Source: Phycisphaerae bacterium (GTDB taxonomy: Bacteria > Planctomycetota > Phycisphaerae > JAJVII01). From it: a DNA stretch of 64,000 nucleotides. A program made the position numbers and the translations under genes. The stretch lies in the NCBI GenBank assembly GCA_022072085.1, contig JAJVII010000015.1:124001-188000 (forward strand). Direction: 5' to 3'. The stretch's first letter is position 1. The number at the start of each line of letters is the position of its first letter. Under the pieces are notes generated by a model. That model made no database searches, was not told the origin of the DNA, and saw nothing but the letters and a program-made list of their open reading frames with translations. This document shows, piece by piece, positions 34,301 to 42,105 of the stretch.

Positions 34301-35920
34301 CTATCCCTTCAGCCTGCGGGCCTTCTTCACCAGGTCGATGAACTCGGCGCGGTAGCCGTGGGCGTCGGCGCCCTTGCCGTCGGCTGCCAACTCGCTGACC
34401 AGATCCCAGCTCGCGTTGCCCTTGTGCTCGCTGTTGCGAAGCAGCATGCCGAAGGCGGCCACCGACGCGGCGAACTTGAAGTCGCCGCTGGCCTGGCTGA
34501 GCCTGCCGCCCGGGCCCGAGACGGTCAGCCAGAGCTTCTTGCTGGTCTCGCCGGCCGGCTCCTTGTAGCGAAGCTTGACAGTCATCCACTCGCCGTCGGT
34601 CGCCTCTGCCGACGGACGGGTCGGCTGCTGATACTTCAGCGGATCGACGCCGGGCAGGTCTTCCTGCGCGCCTGCCGGCACGATCTCGTAGAGCGCGGTC
34701 ACCGTGTGGCCCGCGCCGATTTCGCCGGCGTCCTTGGTGTCGTCGTTGAAGTCCTCGGCCCGCAGCATCCGGTTCTCGTAGCCGATCAGGCGGTAGGCCC
34801 CGACGCGGACCGGGTTGAACTCGATCTGGATCTTCACGTCCTTGGCGATGGTCACCAGCGTGCCGGTGAGTTGCTCGACGAGCATCTTGCGGGCCTCGGC
34901 GGCGTTGTCGATGTAGCCGTAGTTGCCGTTGCCCTTGTCAGCCAGCTTCTCCAGCGTCGAGTCCTTGTAGTTGCCCATGCCGAAGCCCAGCACCGTCAGC
35001 GACACGCCGCTCTTGGCGTTGGTCTCGACCATGCGGACGAGCTGGCTCTGGTCGGAAACGCCGACGTTGAAATCGCCGTCGGTGCAGAGGATCACGCGGT
35101 TGACGCCCTCGGAGAGCAGGTGGTCCCGGGCGACGCGGTAGGCCAGCGCGATACCCTCGCCGCCGTTGGTCGACCCGCCGGCCGACAATGCCTCGATGGC
35201 CGACAGTATCTCGCCCTCGCGATCGCCGGGCGTCGAGTCGAGCACCAGGCCGGCCGCCCCGGCGTAGACGACGATCGCGACGCGGTCGGTGGGCTTGAGC
35301 TGCTCGACCAGCAGCTTCATCGCCCGCTTGACCAGCGGCAGCTTGTTGGGCGATTCCATCGAACCGCTAACGTCCAGCAGGAAGACCAGATTGGCGGTCG
35401 GCCGCTTGTCGTTCTCGATCACGCGGCCCTTGATGCCGACCCGCATCAGCCGGTGTTTCGCCTGCCAGGGGCAGTCGGCCATCTCGACGTGGACCGCGAA
35501 GGGGTCGCCGTCGGCCTTGGGGGCGTCGTAGGCGTAGTCGAAGTAGTTGACCAGTTCCTCGATGCGGACCGCGCCGGGCGGCGGCAGCGATCCGCCGTTG
35601 AGGAACCGCCGCACGTTGGAGTAGCTGGCCGTGTCCACGTCGATGCTGAACGTGCTCAGCGGATTGGTGCGGGCCGCCAGGAACGGGTTCTCGTAGATGC
35701 GGTCGTAGGCCTCGGTGTTATGCTGGCCGTCGGGCGCCTGGCGCGGCGGCTCGTTCACGTCCGGCTGGGCCTCGGAGGCGGCCACCCGCATGGCTGTCGG
35801 CGCGGATTGGTCGTACATGGTCGACCCGGAGTAGCGACCTTCGCACCCGGCAAAAGCCGCCAAACTGACCACCGCCAGCAGCGTCCCAACCGCCAACCCC
35901 GCTATCGCTTTCCCCTTCAT
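34301..35920 (-). CDS. YfbK-type von Willebrand factor A lipoprotein
   Basis: A 539-residue cell-envelope protein with a type II signal peptide (GLAVGTLLAVVSLAAFAGC). The conserved YfbK N-terminal module is STFSIDVDTASYSNVRRFLN followed by PPGAVRIEELVNYFDY. The VWA domain begins around residue 175 with the MIDAS motif DVSGSM, and has a Thr (STNGGEG) and an Asp (CTDGDFN) at the expected places. A C-terminal DUF3520-like domain ends the protein. Members bind divalent metal and probably assist extracytoplasmic assembly; the partner is unknown. The start at 35920 has AAGGAG seven bases upstream; a longer reading from 35986 has no site. Confidence 0.88.
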   Translation of the reverse strand: MKGKAIAGLAVGTLLAVVSLAAFAGCEGRYSGSTMYDQSAPTAMRVAASEAQPDVNEPPRQAPDGQHNTEAYDRIYENPFLAARTNPLSTFSIDVDTASYSNVRRFLNGGSLPPPGAVRIEELVNYFDYAYDAPKADGDPFAVHVEMADCPWQAKHRLMRVGIKGRVIENDKRPTANLVFLLDVSGSMESPNKLPLVKRAMKLLVEQLKPTDRVAIVVYAGAAGLVLDSTPGDREGEILSAIEALSAGGSTNGGEGIALAYRVARDHLLSEGVNRVILCTDGDFNVGVSDQSQLVRMVETNAKSGVSLTVLGFGMGNYKDSTLEKLADKGNGNYGYIDNAAEARKMLVEQLTGTLVTIAKDVKIQIEFNPVRVGAYRLIGYENRMLRAEDFNDDTKDAGEIGAGHTVTALYEIVPAGAQEDLPGVDPLKYQQPTRPSAEATDGEWMTVKLRYKEPAGETSKKLWLTVSGPGGRLSQASGDFKFAASVAAFGMLLRNSEHKGNASWDLVSELAADGKGADAHGYRAEFIDLVKKARRLKG

Positions 35921-36362
35921 CGCTCGCTCCTTCTGTAAGATTCCCTGCTCGCCATTACCCCGTCTCACGATGGAGCCGCCGGTCACAGCAATATTCCGGA
36001 CGCCCCAGCCTGCCGGCCGCTACGCACCCCCTCGCATCGTCGCACGGCCGCCCGGCATCAGGAAAGGCCAATGTCGCGGGATACCGACGCTGGGCGGACC
36101 GATGTTGCGAGAAAGCGACGCCTGATAGGATGGGCAATCCGAAGGCGTAATGATTCCAATTTTCAAATGAATCAATTCTCGGATGGCATGCAGACACTTC
36201 GGTCTAACACAGTCCTTTCATCGTCAAATCGCCCGGAATTGGCACGCGTTTTGCGGCGTATTGCCCGAGGTTCGGGGGAGCGGTCGCTTGGCTGGCGGCC
36301 TGCCTGCCGTCGGAAGTGAGAGAAGTCTATCCGCGGAATTTCACACCAGAGGAGATTGCATC
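35921..36362. other. Divergent intergenic region of 442 bases
   Basis: It separates the VWA gene (minus) from the PEP-CTERM gene (plus). It holds a sigma-54 promoter at 36240-36255 and the ribosome-binding site AGAGGAG before 36363. An AT-rich stretch at about 36150-36180 lies 60-90 bases upstream of the sigma-54 site, where an activator could bind. I see no gene. Confidence 0.6.
36240..36255 (+). promoter_or_regulatory. Sigma-54 (RpoN) promoter of the PEP-CTERM gene
   Basis: TGGCACG-CGTT-TTGCG matches the sigma-54 consensus TGGCACG-N4-TTGC. The invariant GG (36241-36242) and GC (36253-36254) are separated by the required ten bases. Transcription should start near 36266, leaving a leader of about 97 bases before 36363. 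Confidence 0.75.
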
Positions 36363-37031
36363 ATGCCAAGCGCGAAATCTGTTCGGGGTCGGCGGCCGTT
36401 CAGCGCCATCGGCCGATTGGGACTGTCGCTCGTAGCCCTCGCGATGATCCTGTGCACCGCCCCCGCCGGGCTGGCTAACGTCGTCGTGTATGAGGCCATG
36501 GGCCCCGCCAATACCTGGGAGGGCTGGGGTGGCTGGTTTGGAAACGGCCCCACCGCCAGCATGAGCTTGGCAGTGAAGTTCAGCCCGTCGGCCAGCGGGA
36601 CTTTCGAAGAGTTGTACGCTTCCTTCGTGCCCGACTCGGAGACATCCGACCGGTCGTACACGATCCGGCTGCTCGCCGACGACGGCAACTCGCCGGGGGC
36701 GGTCCTCTGGGAGAAGACGGAGTCGACCTGGCCGGTGGCGGACGGGGCGGTCTTTCATCTGGACGGCTTGAACGGACCAATGCTCACGGTCGGCCAGTCG
36801 TACTGGATTCAGGCCACCAAGCCGGACCTGGGGATCACTCAGCACGGCTGGCAACAGAATGACCAGGGCTACCTCGGCACGGTGGCCATCAGCCAGAACG
36901 GCGACCCGTGGATGATCTTCTCTGACACCGATGTCTATGCCATGCGGATCCTCACGGCGCCCGAGCCGGGAACGCTGGGTCTGCTGGCCCTGGGCGGGCT
37001 GGCGCTGGTCCGCCGGCGTCGACGGGTCTGA
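36363..37031 (+). CDS. PEP-CTERM sorting-domain protein
   Basis: A 222-residue secreted protein. A signal peptide (about residues 15-37, [20 protein letters not shown]) precedes a beta-rich body (residues ~40-190) of unknown function. The C-terminus has the PEP-CTERM sorting signal: the PEP motif in APEPGTLG, a hydrophobic helix ([10 protein letters not shown]) and the basic end RRRRRV. Such proteins are processed by an exosortase and are linked to exopolysaccharide or biofilm matrix. The exosortase is not in this window. The start at 36363 has AGAGGAG at the right distance. The sigma-54 promoter upstream implies regulated expression. Confidence 0.88.
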   Translation: MPSAKSVRGRRPFSAIGRLGLSLVALAMILCTAPAGLANVVVYEAMGPANTWEGWGGWFGNGPTASMSLAVKFSPSASGTFEELYASFVPDSETSDRSYTIRLLADDGNSPGAVLWEKTESTWPVADGAVFHLDGLNGPMLTVGQSYWIQATKPDLGITQHGWQQNDQGYLGTVAISQNGDPWMIFSDTDVYAMRILTAPEPGTLGLLALGGLALVRRRRRV

Positions 37032-37058
37032 GAAAGCGCCCGGGCAAAACGCACTCCA

Positions 37059-37085
37059 CGGGCGGCCCACGCGGCCGCCCGTTTT
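37059..37085 (+). terminator. Rho-independent terminator after the PEP-CTERM gene
   Basis: CGGGCGGCC (37059-37067) pairs perfectly with GGCCGCCCG (37073-37081) across a five-base loop, followed by TTTT. It ends the PEP-CTERM transcript before the trp promoter. Confidence 0.75.
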
Positions 37086-37192
37086 GCGCGCCGGATGCGG
37101 ATCAGGTGCAGGCCCCACGGGCCTCGCGCCGCTGCGTCGCCGGCGGGGGCCTTCCCGGAATCATCTCGGAATCTCGTCCGCGACACGCGCCC

Positions 37193-37221
37193 TTGCATCG
37201 CGCGGAGGGGGCCCCTAACAT
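37193..37221 (+). promoter_or_regulatory. Promoter of trpBA
   Basis: TTGCAT (37193-37198), 17 bases and TAACAT (37216-37221) place the start of transcription about 16 bases before the ATG at 37244. The leader is too short for a classical trp attenuator peptide. Confidence 0.55.
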
Positions 37222-37243
37222 TGGGCCGAAGGAGTTTCCGACC

Positions 37244-38467
37244 ATGGCCAGCAACGCGAAGTCGGCGCCACGCCTGTCGGCCGTCCCGGACACGGAGGGG
37301 CGGTTCGGACCTCATCGGTTCGGCGGGCGCTACGTGCCCGAGACGCTCGTGCCAGCGGTACAGCAGCTCGCAGCCGCCTACGACGCGGCCCGCACGGACC
37401 CGGCGTTCAACGACGACCTGGAGCGGATGCGCCGGGACTACGCAGGTCGACCGACGCCGCTCTACCTTGCCCGTCGGCTGAGCGAGCACTACCGCGGGGC
37501 CCGCATCTGGCTGAAGCGCGAGGATCTCGCCCACACCGGCAGCCACAAGATCAACAACACGCTGGGTCAGGCGCTGCTGGCCGTCCGCATGGGCAAGAAG
37601 CGGGTGATCGCCGAGACCGGCGCCGGTCAGCACGGCGTGGCTACCGCGACCGCGGCTGCGGCGCTGGGCCTGGAGTGTGCGGTCTACATGGGCAGCGAGG
37701 ACGTGCGGCGGCAGGAGCTGAACGTCTTCCGAATGAAGATGCTCGGCGCGAAGGTCATCGCCGTGTCGGCCGGTTCGGCCACGCTCAAGGATGCGACCAA
37801 CGAGGCGATGCGCGACTGGATGGCCAGCAGCGAGCAGACGCATTACATCATCGGCTCGGTCGTCGGGCCCGACCCCTTCCCGCGGATGGTCCGCGACTTC
37901 CAGGCGGTGATCGGACGCGAGGTGCGGGCCCAGTCGGCTGCCGCAATCGGCCGACTGCCCGACGCCATTGTCGCCTGCGTGGGCGGGGGCTCCAACGCAG
38001 CCGGCGTGTTCTACGACTTCGTGGACGAGCCGGGCGTGAGGCTGATCGGTGTCGAGGCCGGCGGCCGAAGCACGAGGCTCGGCGACCACGCAGCGCCGCT
38101 GAACTTCGGGCAGCCGGGCGTGCTGCACGGGGCGCTCAGCTACGTGCTCCAGGACGAGGACGGCCAGACGGCGATCGCCCACTCCGCAGCCGCCGGCCTG
38201 GATTACCCCGGCGTCGGCCCGGAGCATTCGTACTGGAAGGACAGCGGCCGCGTGCAGTATGTCAGCCGGACCGACTTGCAGGCGATGGCGGCCTTTCGCC
38301 TGCTCTGCCGCCGCGAAGGGCTCATCCCCGCGCTGGAGAGCGCCCACGCGGTGGCGTATCTGGAGGAACTGGCCCCGGCGATGAAGCCCGACCAGTCGAT
38401 CGTGGTGAACCTGTCCGGCCGAGGCGACAAAGACTGCGCCGAAGTGATGCGGCTGGCCGGCGAATAG
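37244..38467 (+). CDS. trpB: Tryptophan synthase beta chain
   Basis: Condenses indole with serine to tryptophan in the alpha2-beta2 complex. The 407-residue protein has the PLP lysine K102 in HTGSHKINN, the catalytic Glu in [13 protein letters not shown], the phosphate-binding GGGSNA loop and the channel region of the TrpB1 type. GAAGGAG lies nine bases before the ATG at 37244. It is followed by trpA after 40 bases containing a strong hairpin (38468-38492). No other trp gene is adjacent, so only the last two activities of the pathway are linked here. Confidence 0.96.
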   Translation: MASNAKSAPRLSAVPDTEGRFGPHRFGGRYVPETLVPAVQQLAAAYDAARTDPAFNDDLERMRRDYAGRPTPLYLARRLSEHYRGARIWLKREDLAHTGSHKINNTLGQALLAVRMGKKRVIAETGAGQHGVATATAAAALGLECAVYMGSEDVRRQELNVFRMKMLGAKVIAVSAGSATLKDATNEAMRDWMASSEQTHYIIGSVVGPDPFPRMVRDFQAVIGREVRAQSAAAIGRLPDAIVACVGGGSNAAGVFYDFVDEPGVRLIGVEAGGRSTRLGDHAAPLNFGQPGVLHGALSYVLQDEDGQTAIAHSAAAGLDYPGVGPEHSYWKDSGRVQYVSRTDLQAMAAFRLLCRREGLIPALESAHAVAYLEELAPAMKPDQSIVVNLSGRGDKDCAEVMRLAGE

Positions 38468-38492
38468 AAAAAGTGGACCTGGTCCACTTTTT
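38468..38492 (+). terminator. Perfect hairpin with U-tract between trpB and trpA
   Basis: AAAAAGTGGACC (38468-38479) and GGTCCACTTTTT (38481-38492) form a 12-base perfect palindrome around one T, beginning directly after the trpB stop codon. As RNA it is a hairpin ending in a run of U, the form of an intrinsic terminator working in both directions. It would reduce trpA relative to trpB. Confidence 0.65.
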
Positions 38493-38507
38493 CCGGTGAG
38501 GACGAAC

Positions 38508-39338
38508 GTGACGGACCTTGAACGCAAACTGCGGGCTCGGGTCGAGGCGGGCGAGAAGATGCTCGCGCCCTACGTGACGGCCGGCTATCCGGACCTGGCG
38601 ACGACCGCCGAGATCCTGCGGGCCATCGACGACCTGGGACTCGGCTGCGTCGAAATCGGCATCCCCTTCTCCGACCCGGTCGCCGACGGGCCGACCATCC
38701 AGGCGAGCTTCACCGCGGCGCTGGAGGCGGGGCTGAAGGTGAAGGACCTTTTCGCGACGTTGGGCACGCTGGCCGGCGAGCTGGTCACCCCGCGGATCGC
38801 GATGGTCAGCTACTCGGTCGCCTGCCGACACGGGCCCGACCGGTTCATCGCCGCGGCAGCCCAGGCGGGCCTGGCCGGCGTGCTCTTCCCGGACCTGCCG
38901 ATGGGCTGTGAGCCGGAGGTCGGCAGGCTGGCTGAGTCGGCAGGCCTGGCCGACGTGATGCTCGTCGCGCCGACGACGCCGCCGCAGCGACGGGCCGAGA
39001 TCGCAGCCGCCTCGACCGGGTTCGTCTACTACATCTCGGTCGCAGGCATCACCGGCGAGCGGCGGGAGCTGCCGGCCGAGGTCGGGCCCAACGTCGCGGC
39101 GCTCAAACAGGCCGGCGGCGGCAAGCCGGTCTTCGTCGGGTTCGGGATCGGCCGACCGGAACAGGTAGCCGAGGTGACCGCAGTGGCTGACGGGGCGATC
39201 GTCGGGTCGGCCCTGGTGCGGCAGATGACCGAGTGCGCCAAGGCCGCCAAGTCGCCGCAGGCAACGGGGCTGGAAATCCGGCGGTTCGTCCAGGGGCTCT
39301 GCGGCGGGCTGGGAAAGGCGGTTACGGCCCGGAAATAG
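38508..39338 (+). CDS. trpA: Tryptophan synthase alpha chain
   Basis: Splits indole-glycerol phosphate to indole for TrpB. The 276-residue barrel protein has both catalytic residues at the E. coli positions, Glu49 (VEIGIPFSDP) and Asp60 (PVADGP). The phosphate-binding loops (SVAGITGER and GFGIGRPEQV) are intact. The GTG at 38508 is preferred as start, as GGTGAGG lies six bases upstream and the length then matches the family; a GTG at 38496 adds four residues. A terminator-like hairpin between the two genes may tune its expression. Confidence 0.95.
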   Translation: MTDLERKLRARVEAGEKMLAPYVTAGYPDLATTAEILRAIDDLGLGCVEIGIPFSDPVADGPTIQASFTAALEAGLKVKDLFATLGTLAGELVTPRIAMVSYSVACRHGPDRFIAAAAQAGLAGVLFPDLPMGCEPEVGRLAESAGLADVMLVAPTTPPQRRAEIAAASTGFVYYISVAGITGERRELPAEVGPNVAALKQAGGGKPVFVGFGIGRPEQVAEVTAVADGAIVGSALVRQMTECAKAAKSPQATGLEIRRFVQGLCGGLGKAVTARK

Positions 39339-39450
39339 CGGGAATAACAGCATTTAGTGCGTTGCTTCACGATTGTTAAATATTGTCTGGCAGGTAACTT
39401 AAAAAACTTCCCCGCCACCTAACCGCCCCCCGGGCAGACTGTCTGACTAG

Positions 39451-40131
39451 ATGAAGCGTGGCCGAGGAGAGCCCAGGCAGCCGCCCGCGCAGCCCGATGA
39501 ATCGGCCCAGCGGGACGCCGCGCTGGTTGTCCGGACGCTGGCAGGAGACCGCACGGCGTTCGATGACCTGGTCCGGGCCCACGAGAAGCAGGCCCTCGCG
39601 GTGGCCTACCGGTTGCTCAACCGGGTGGCCGACGCCCAGGAGGTGGTTCAGGACGCGCTGCTGAAGGCGTATCGAGCCCTGGACACCCTGGAAAACCCGC
39701 AGGTCTTCGGCTCGTGGCTGCTGCGGATCGTCAGCAACCTGTCGCTGAATTATCGCCGGTCTCGGGCCCGCAGGACCGGGTTGAGTCTGGAGGACAGCGG
39801 CCGGCAGGATTCCCACGGCGGTCAGAATGAGTCGCTGTTGAACGTCCTGACCAGCGATCAGCAACTTCCCGAAGAGGAGTTGATGACCGAGGAGTTGCGG
39901 GGCCGGATACGAGAGGCCCTGGAGGAGTTGCCCGACCGGCAACGAACGGCCCTGGTGCTTTTCTCCATCGAGAAGATGCCCCAGAAACAAGTCGCCGACG
40001 TGCTGGGATGCTCCGTCGAAGCGGTGAAGTGGCACGTCTTCTCAGCACGAAAGAAACTGAAAGAAAAGCTCAAGCTCGAACTCTCCGACTTGATGGACAG
40101 TGACGATGAACAGGACAACGCACCCATTTGA
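39451..40131 (+). CDS. ECF-type RNA polymerase sigma factor
   Basis: A 226-residue sigma-70 family factor of the extracytoplasmic-function type. Region 2 spans about residues 38-100 (FDDLVRAHEKQALAVAYRLL, then WLLRIVSNLSLNYRR). Region 4 spans about 160-210 (ALEELPDRQRTALVLFSIEKMPQKQVADVLGC in outline, with HTH and KWHVFSARKKLKEKL). A linker of about 40 residues lies between them. The gene overlaps the anti-sigma-like gene by 26 bases, a usual arrangement. The upstream region is AT-rich (TTGTTA 39373, TAACTT 39395), but I cannot fix its promoter. Its regulon is unknown. Confidence 0.92.
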   Translation: MKRGRGEPRQPPAQPDESAQRDAALVVRTLAGDRTAFDDLVRAHEKQALAVAYRLLNRVADAQEVVQDALLKAYRALDTLENPQVFGSWLLRIVSNLSLNYRRSRARRTGLSLEDSGRQDSHGGQNESLLNVLTSDQQLPEEELMTEELRGRIREALEELPDRQRTALVLFSIEKMPQKQVADVLGCSVEAVKWHVFSARKKLKEKLKLELSDLMDSDDEQDNAPI

Positions 40132-40750
40132 CGACGACGCGTTCGACCCGCTGGCCCCGGTGTCCGGCGCCGACGAGACGCCGCCGGCCGGCTTCGACGC
40201 CGCGACGGACTCGCCCGCCGACGACGCCCTGGCCGACCTGCTGAGTCGCGCGACGCAACCGCCGACCGGCCTGCGGATCGACCACGCCCGGCTGGGCCTG
40301 ATGCTGGCGGCTGAGCCCCTGCCCGGCCGACGGCGCCCGCAGCCCGGAAGGATATTCCGGCTGGTGGCCACGAGCCTGGCGGCTGCCGCGGCCATCGTCA
40401 TCACGACCGTCGTCGTGCTCCGCGGGCCGGGCACGCCGGCGCAGAAGCCGGACACCGCCGCCCTGACGGCTGAGCCCCGCCCCCTGCGGGTCGCCCGCGT
40501 GGGCGTGGACCCGACCACCGCCGGCGAACTGGTCGCCAACTCCGCCCGCGAAGGCAAAGCCGAGGTCTTCTATCCCCGCCTGCCTGCCGGCGAGGCAATC
40601 AACGACAACGCCCCCGCGCCCTCGACCTCAACTCCCGATGCGTCCATCGTCCTGATCGACTATACGCCGTTGACCGGCACGCCCTACGGCGGGACGCCCC
40701 CGCCGGCCGGTTCGACCGACGCCGCCCTTTCCAGCTTCATGGGACAGTAG
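40106..40750 (+). CDS. Single-pass membrane protein, probable anti-sigma factor
   Basis: A 214-residue protein whose gene overlaps the end of the sigma factor gene. It has an acidic N-terminal ~85 residues, one transmembrane helix at about 90-110 (LVATSLAAAAAIVITTVVVL) and a Pro/Thr-rich extracytoplasmic part. No zinc-binding HxxxCxxC motif is present, so it is not a ZAS-type anti-sigma factor. The role is inferred from position and topology, not from sequence similarity. The start is taken as ATG 40106; a GTG at 40100 is possible. It probably transmits an envelope signal together with the next gene. Confidence 0.7.
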   Translation: MNRTTHPFDDDAFDPLAPVSGADETPPAGFDAATDSPADDALADLLSRATQPPTGLRIDHARLGLMLAAEPLPGRRRPQPGRIFRLVATSLAAAAAIVITTVVVLRGPGTPAQKPDTAALTAEPRPLRVARVGVDPTTAGELVANSAREGKAEVFYPRLPAGEAINDNAPAPSTSTPDASIVLIDYTPLTGTPYGGTPPPAGSTDAALSSFMGQ

Positions 40751-40768
40751 GAAGGAAGCAACCGACAC

Positions 40769-42004
40769 ATGCCACACCCATCGCTGCACCGGATCGTGCT
40801 TCGCGTAGCCGTCGTGGCAACGTTGACGCTGGGCCTGCTGGCCCTGCCGGCGGCTTCGGCCCTGGCCCAGCCGGCGCAGACCCCGGCAACGACGACGGCG
40901 ACAACCAAGACCTTCAGCGTCGGCGAGATTCAGAAGATGCTCGACCAGAAGGTTCGACCGATGACGGTCCGCAACGGGCAGCTGCTGAAGGTGCTGGCGG
41001 ACATTGAGTCGGCCGCTGACAGCAGCGGCCGATGGCTCGAGGTCCCGGCCCGCACGCTGGGCTGCCTGCCCTACGGCGACAAGACGCCGATCGCGTTCAA
41101 CACCACCGGCAACCAGACCGGCCGCGAACTGCTGGCCACGCTGCTTGACGCCGCAAACCTGACCTGGCAGATCGACGAGACCGGCGAAGGCAAGGCCATG
41201 CTCCGCGTGCTGCCGCGGCCCGAACTGGTGCGGATCGGCCGACGCGCAACGATCGACGAGGTCGAACTGCTGCGCGTCCTGCGGCACGAGACGGTGAAGG
41301 CCAACAAGACCTCGCTGAAGGCCCAGATTCAGGCCGCGGCGCAGCGGCACGTCGATTTCCTCTACGACGTCACCGGCGAAGACGCCGCGCAGGCCAGCAA
41401 GGACATCAACGACTCGGCGGCCAACATGCCCGAGTCGCCCTTCACCGGCGTGCTGGACCAGGTCTGCGCCGAGCATCGCTGGGCGTGGCGCGTCGACCAG
41501 AGCACCATCTGCGTGGTGGATCGTCCCAAGCAGATCATCCACCAGCTCCAGCGGACGGTCGTCGTGCAGTGGAAGAGTGCGCCGCTGGACGAGGCCCTTG
41601 TCGAACTGGGCGAGGCGTCGGGCGTGCTGGTGCAGTTCCAGCCGGCCATGATGGAAGGCGTCGAGGAGCAGAACCAGCGGATCACCTCGATGGACACGTC
41701 GCGGCGGACCATCCTTCAGACCATCGAAACGGTGTCGGCCCGCACGGGGCTGGCCTACGAAGTTCGCGAGGATTCGCTCTACTTCTTCGCGCCGCGGCTG
41801 CACTCAGGCCGCATCGACCCGGTGATCGGCATGTATCAGATGCCGCTGACCGGCGGCGGGTCGGTCAACCTGTTCCTGCGAAAGTCGATGCTGCCCGAAG
41901 ACGTCCAGCCCCTGGTGGACAAGCGTCTGGAGAAGGCCGCCGCCGAGATGGCTGACCAGCTGCGCAAGTCGGCCGCCGACGCCCCGCCGACGGCGAATCC
42001 TTAG
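40769..42004 (+). CDS. Exported protein with two STN/secretin-N-like domains
   Basis: A 411-residue exported protein with a signal peptide (about residues 1-34, ending ASALAQ). Two regions of secretin/TonB short N-terminal (STN) type are visible: about residues 60-140 (GRELLATLLDAANLTWQID) and about 265-345 (VVQWKSAPLDEALVELGEASG and ILQTIETVSARTGLAYEV). No beta-barrel follows, so it is not a secretin or TonB receptor. Position after sigma and anti-sigma genes suggests a sensing or envelope role. AAGGAAG precedes the ATG. The stop codon TAG is formed by the CTTAG end of the half-palindrome at 42000. Confidence 0.75.
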   Translation: MPHPSLHRIVLRVAVVATLTLGLLALPAASALAQPAQTPATTTATTKTFSVGEIQKMLDQKVRPMTVRNGQLLKVLADIESAADSSGRWLEVPARTLGCLPYGDKTPIAFNTTGNQTGRELLATLLDAANLTWQIDETGEGKAMLRVLPRPELVRIGRRATIDEVELLRVLRHETVKANKTSLKAQIQAAAQRHVDFLYDVTGEDAAQASKDINDSAANMPESPFTGVLDQVCAEHRWAWRVDQSTICVVDRPKQIIHQLQRTVVVQWKSAPLDEALVELGEASGVLVQFQPAMMEGVEEQNQRITSMDTSRRTILQTIETVSARTGLAYEVREDSLYFFAPRLHSGRIDPVIGMYQMPLTGGGSVNLFLRKSMLPEDVQPLVDKRLEKAAAEMADQLRKSAADAPPTANP

Positions 42005-42034
42005 AATCTATCTCAATTGCCACGCGGGATCGCC
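42000..42034 (+). repeat. Half copy of the palindromic element family
   Basis: CTTAG (42000-42004), the 17 bases AATCTATCTCAATTGCC (42005-42021, identical to the arm of the 24618 element) and the core-like ACGCGGGATCGC are present. No inverted partner follows within the next 70 bases, so only one side remains or was ever inserted. Confidence 0.75.
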
Positions 42035-42093
42035 TCGAACCATCGCCTCACCCGATTCCGCGCGCGAGCGGTTTCCCTGCCGGCCGCTTCCGA

Positions 42094-42099
42094 TATAAT
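42094..42099 (+). promoter_or_regulatory. -10 box directly before the phosphodiesterase-like gene
   Basis: A perfect TATAAT ends six bases before the ATG at 42106, which would make the transcript leaderless. The -35 region is weak (TTTCCC at 42072), and no ribosome-binding site is present. Confidence 0.4.
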
Positions 42100-42105
42100 C
42101 CAGCC

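Noticed and set aside
37086-37243. Classical trp attenuator with leader peptide upstream of trpB
   Set aside because: The promoter at 37193-37221 leaves only about 16 bases of leader, and no short frame with tandem Trp codons is seen.
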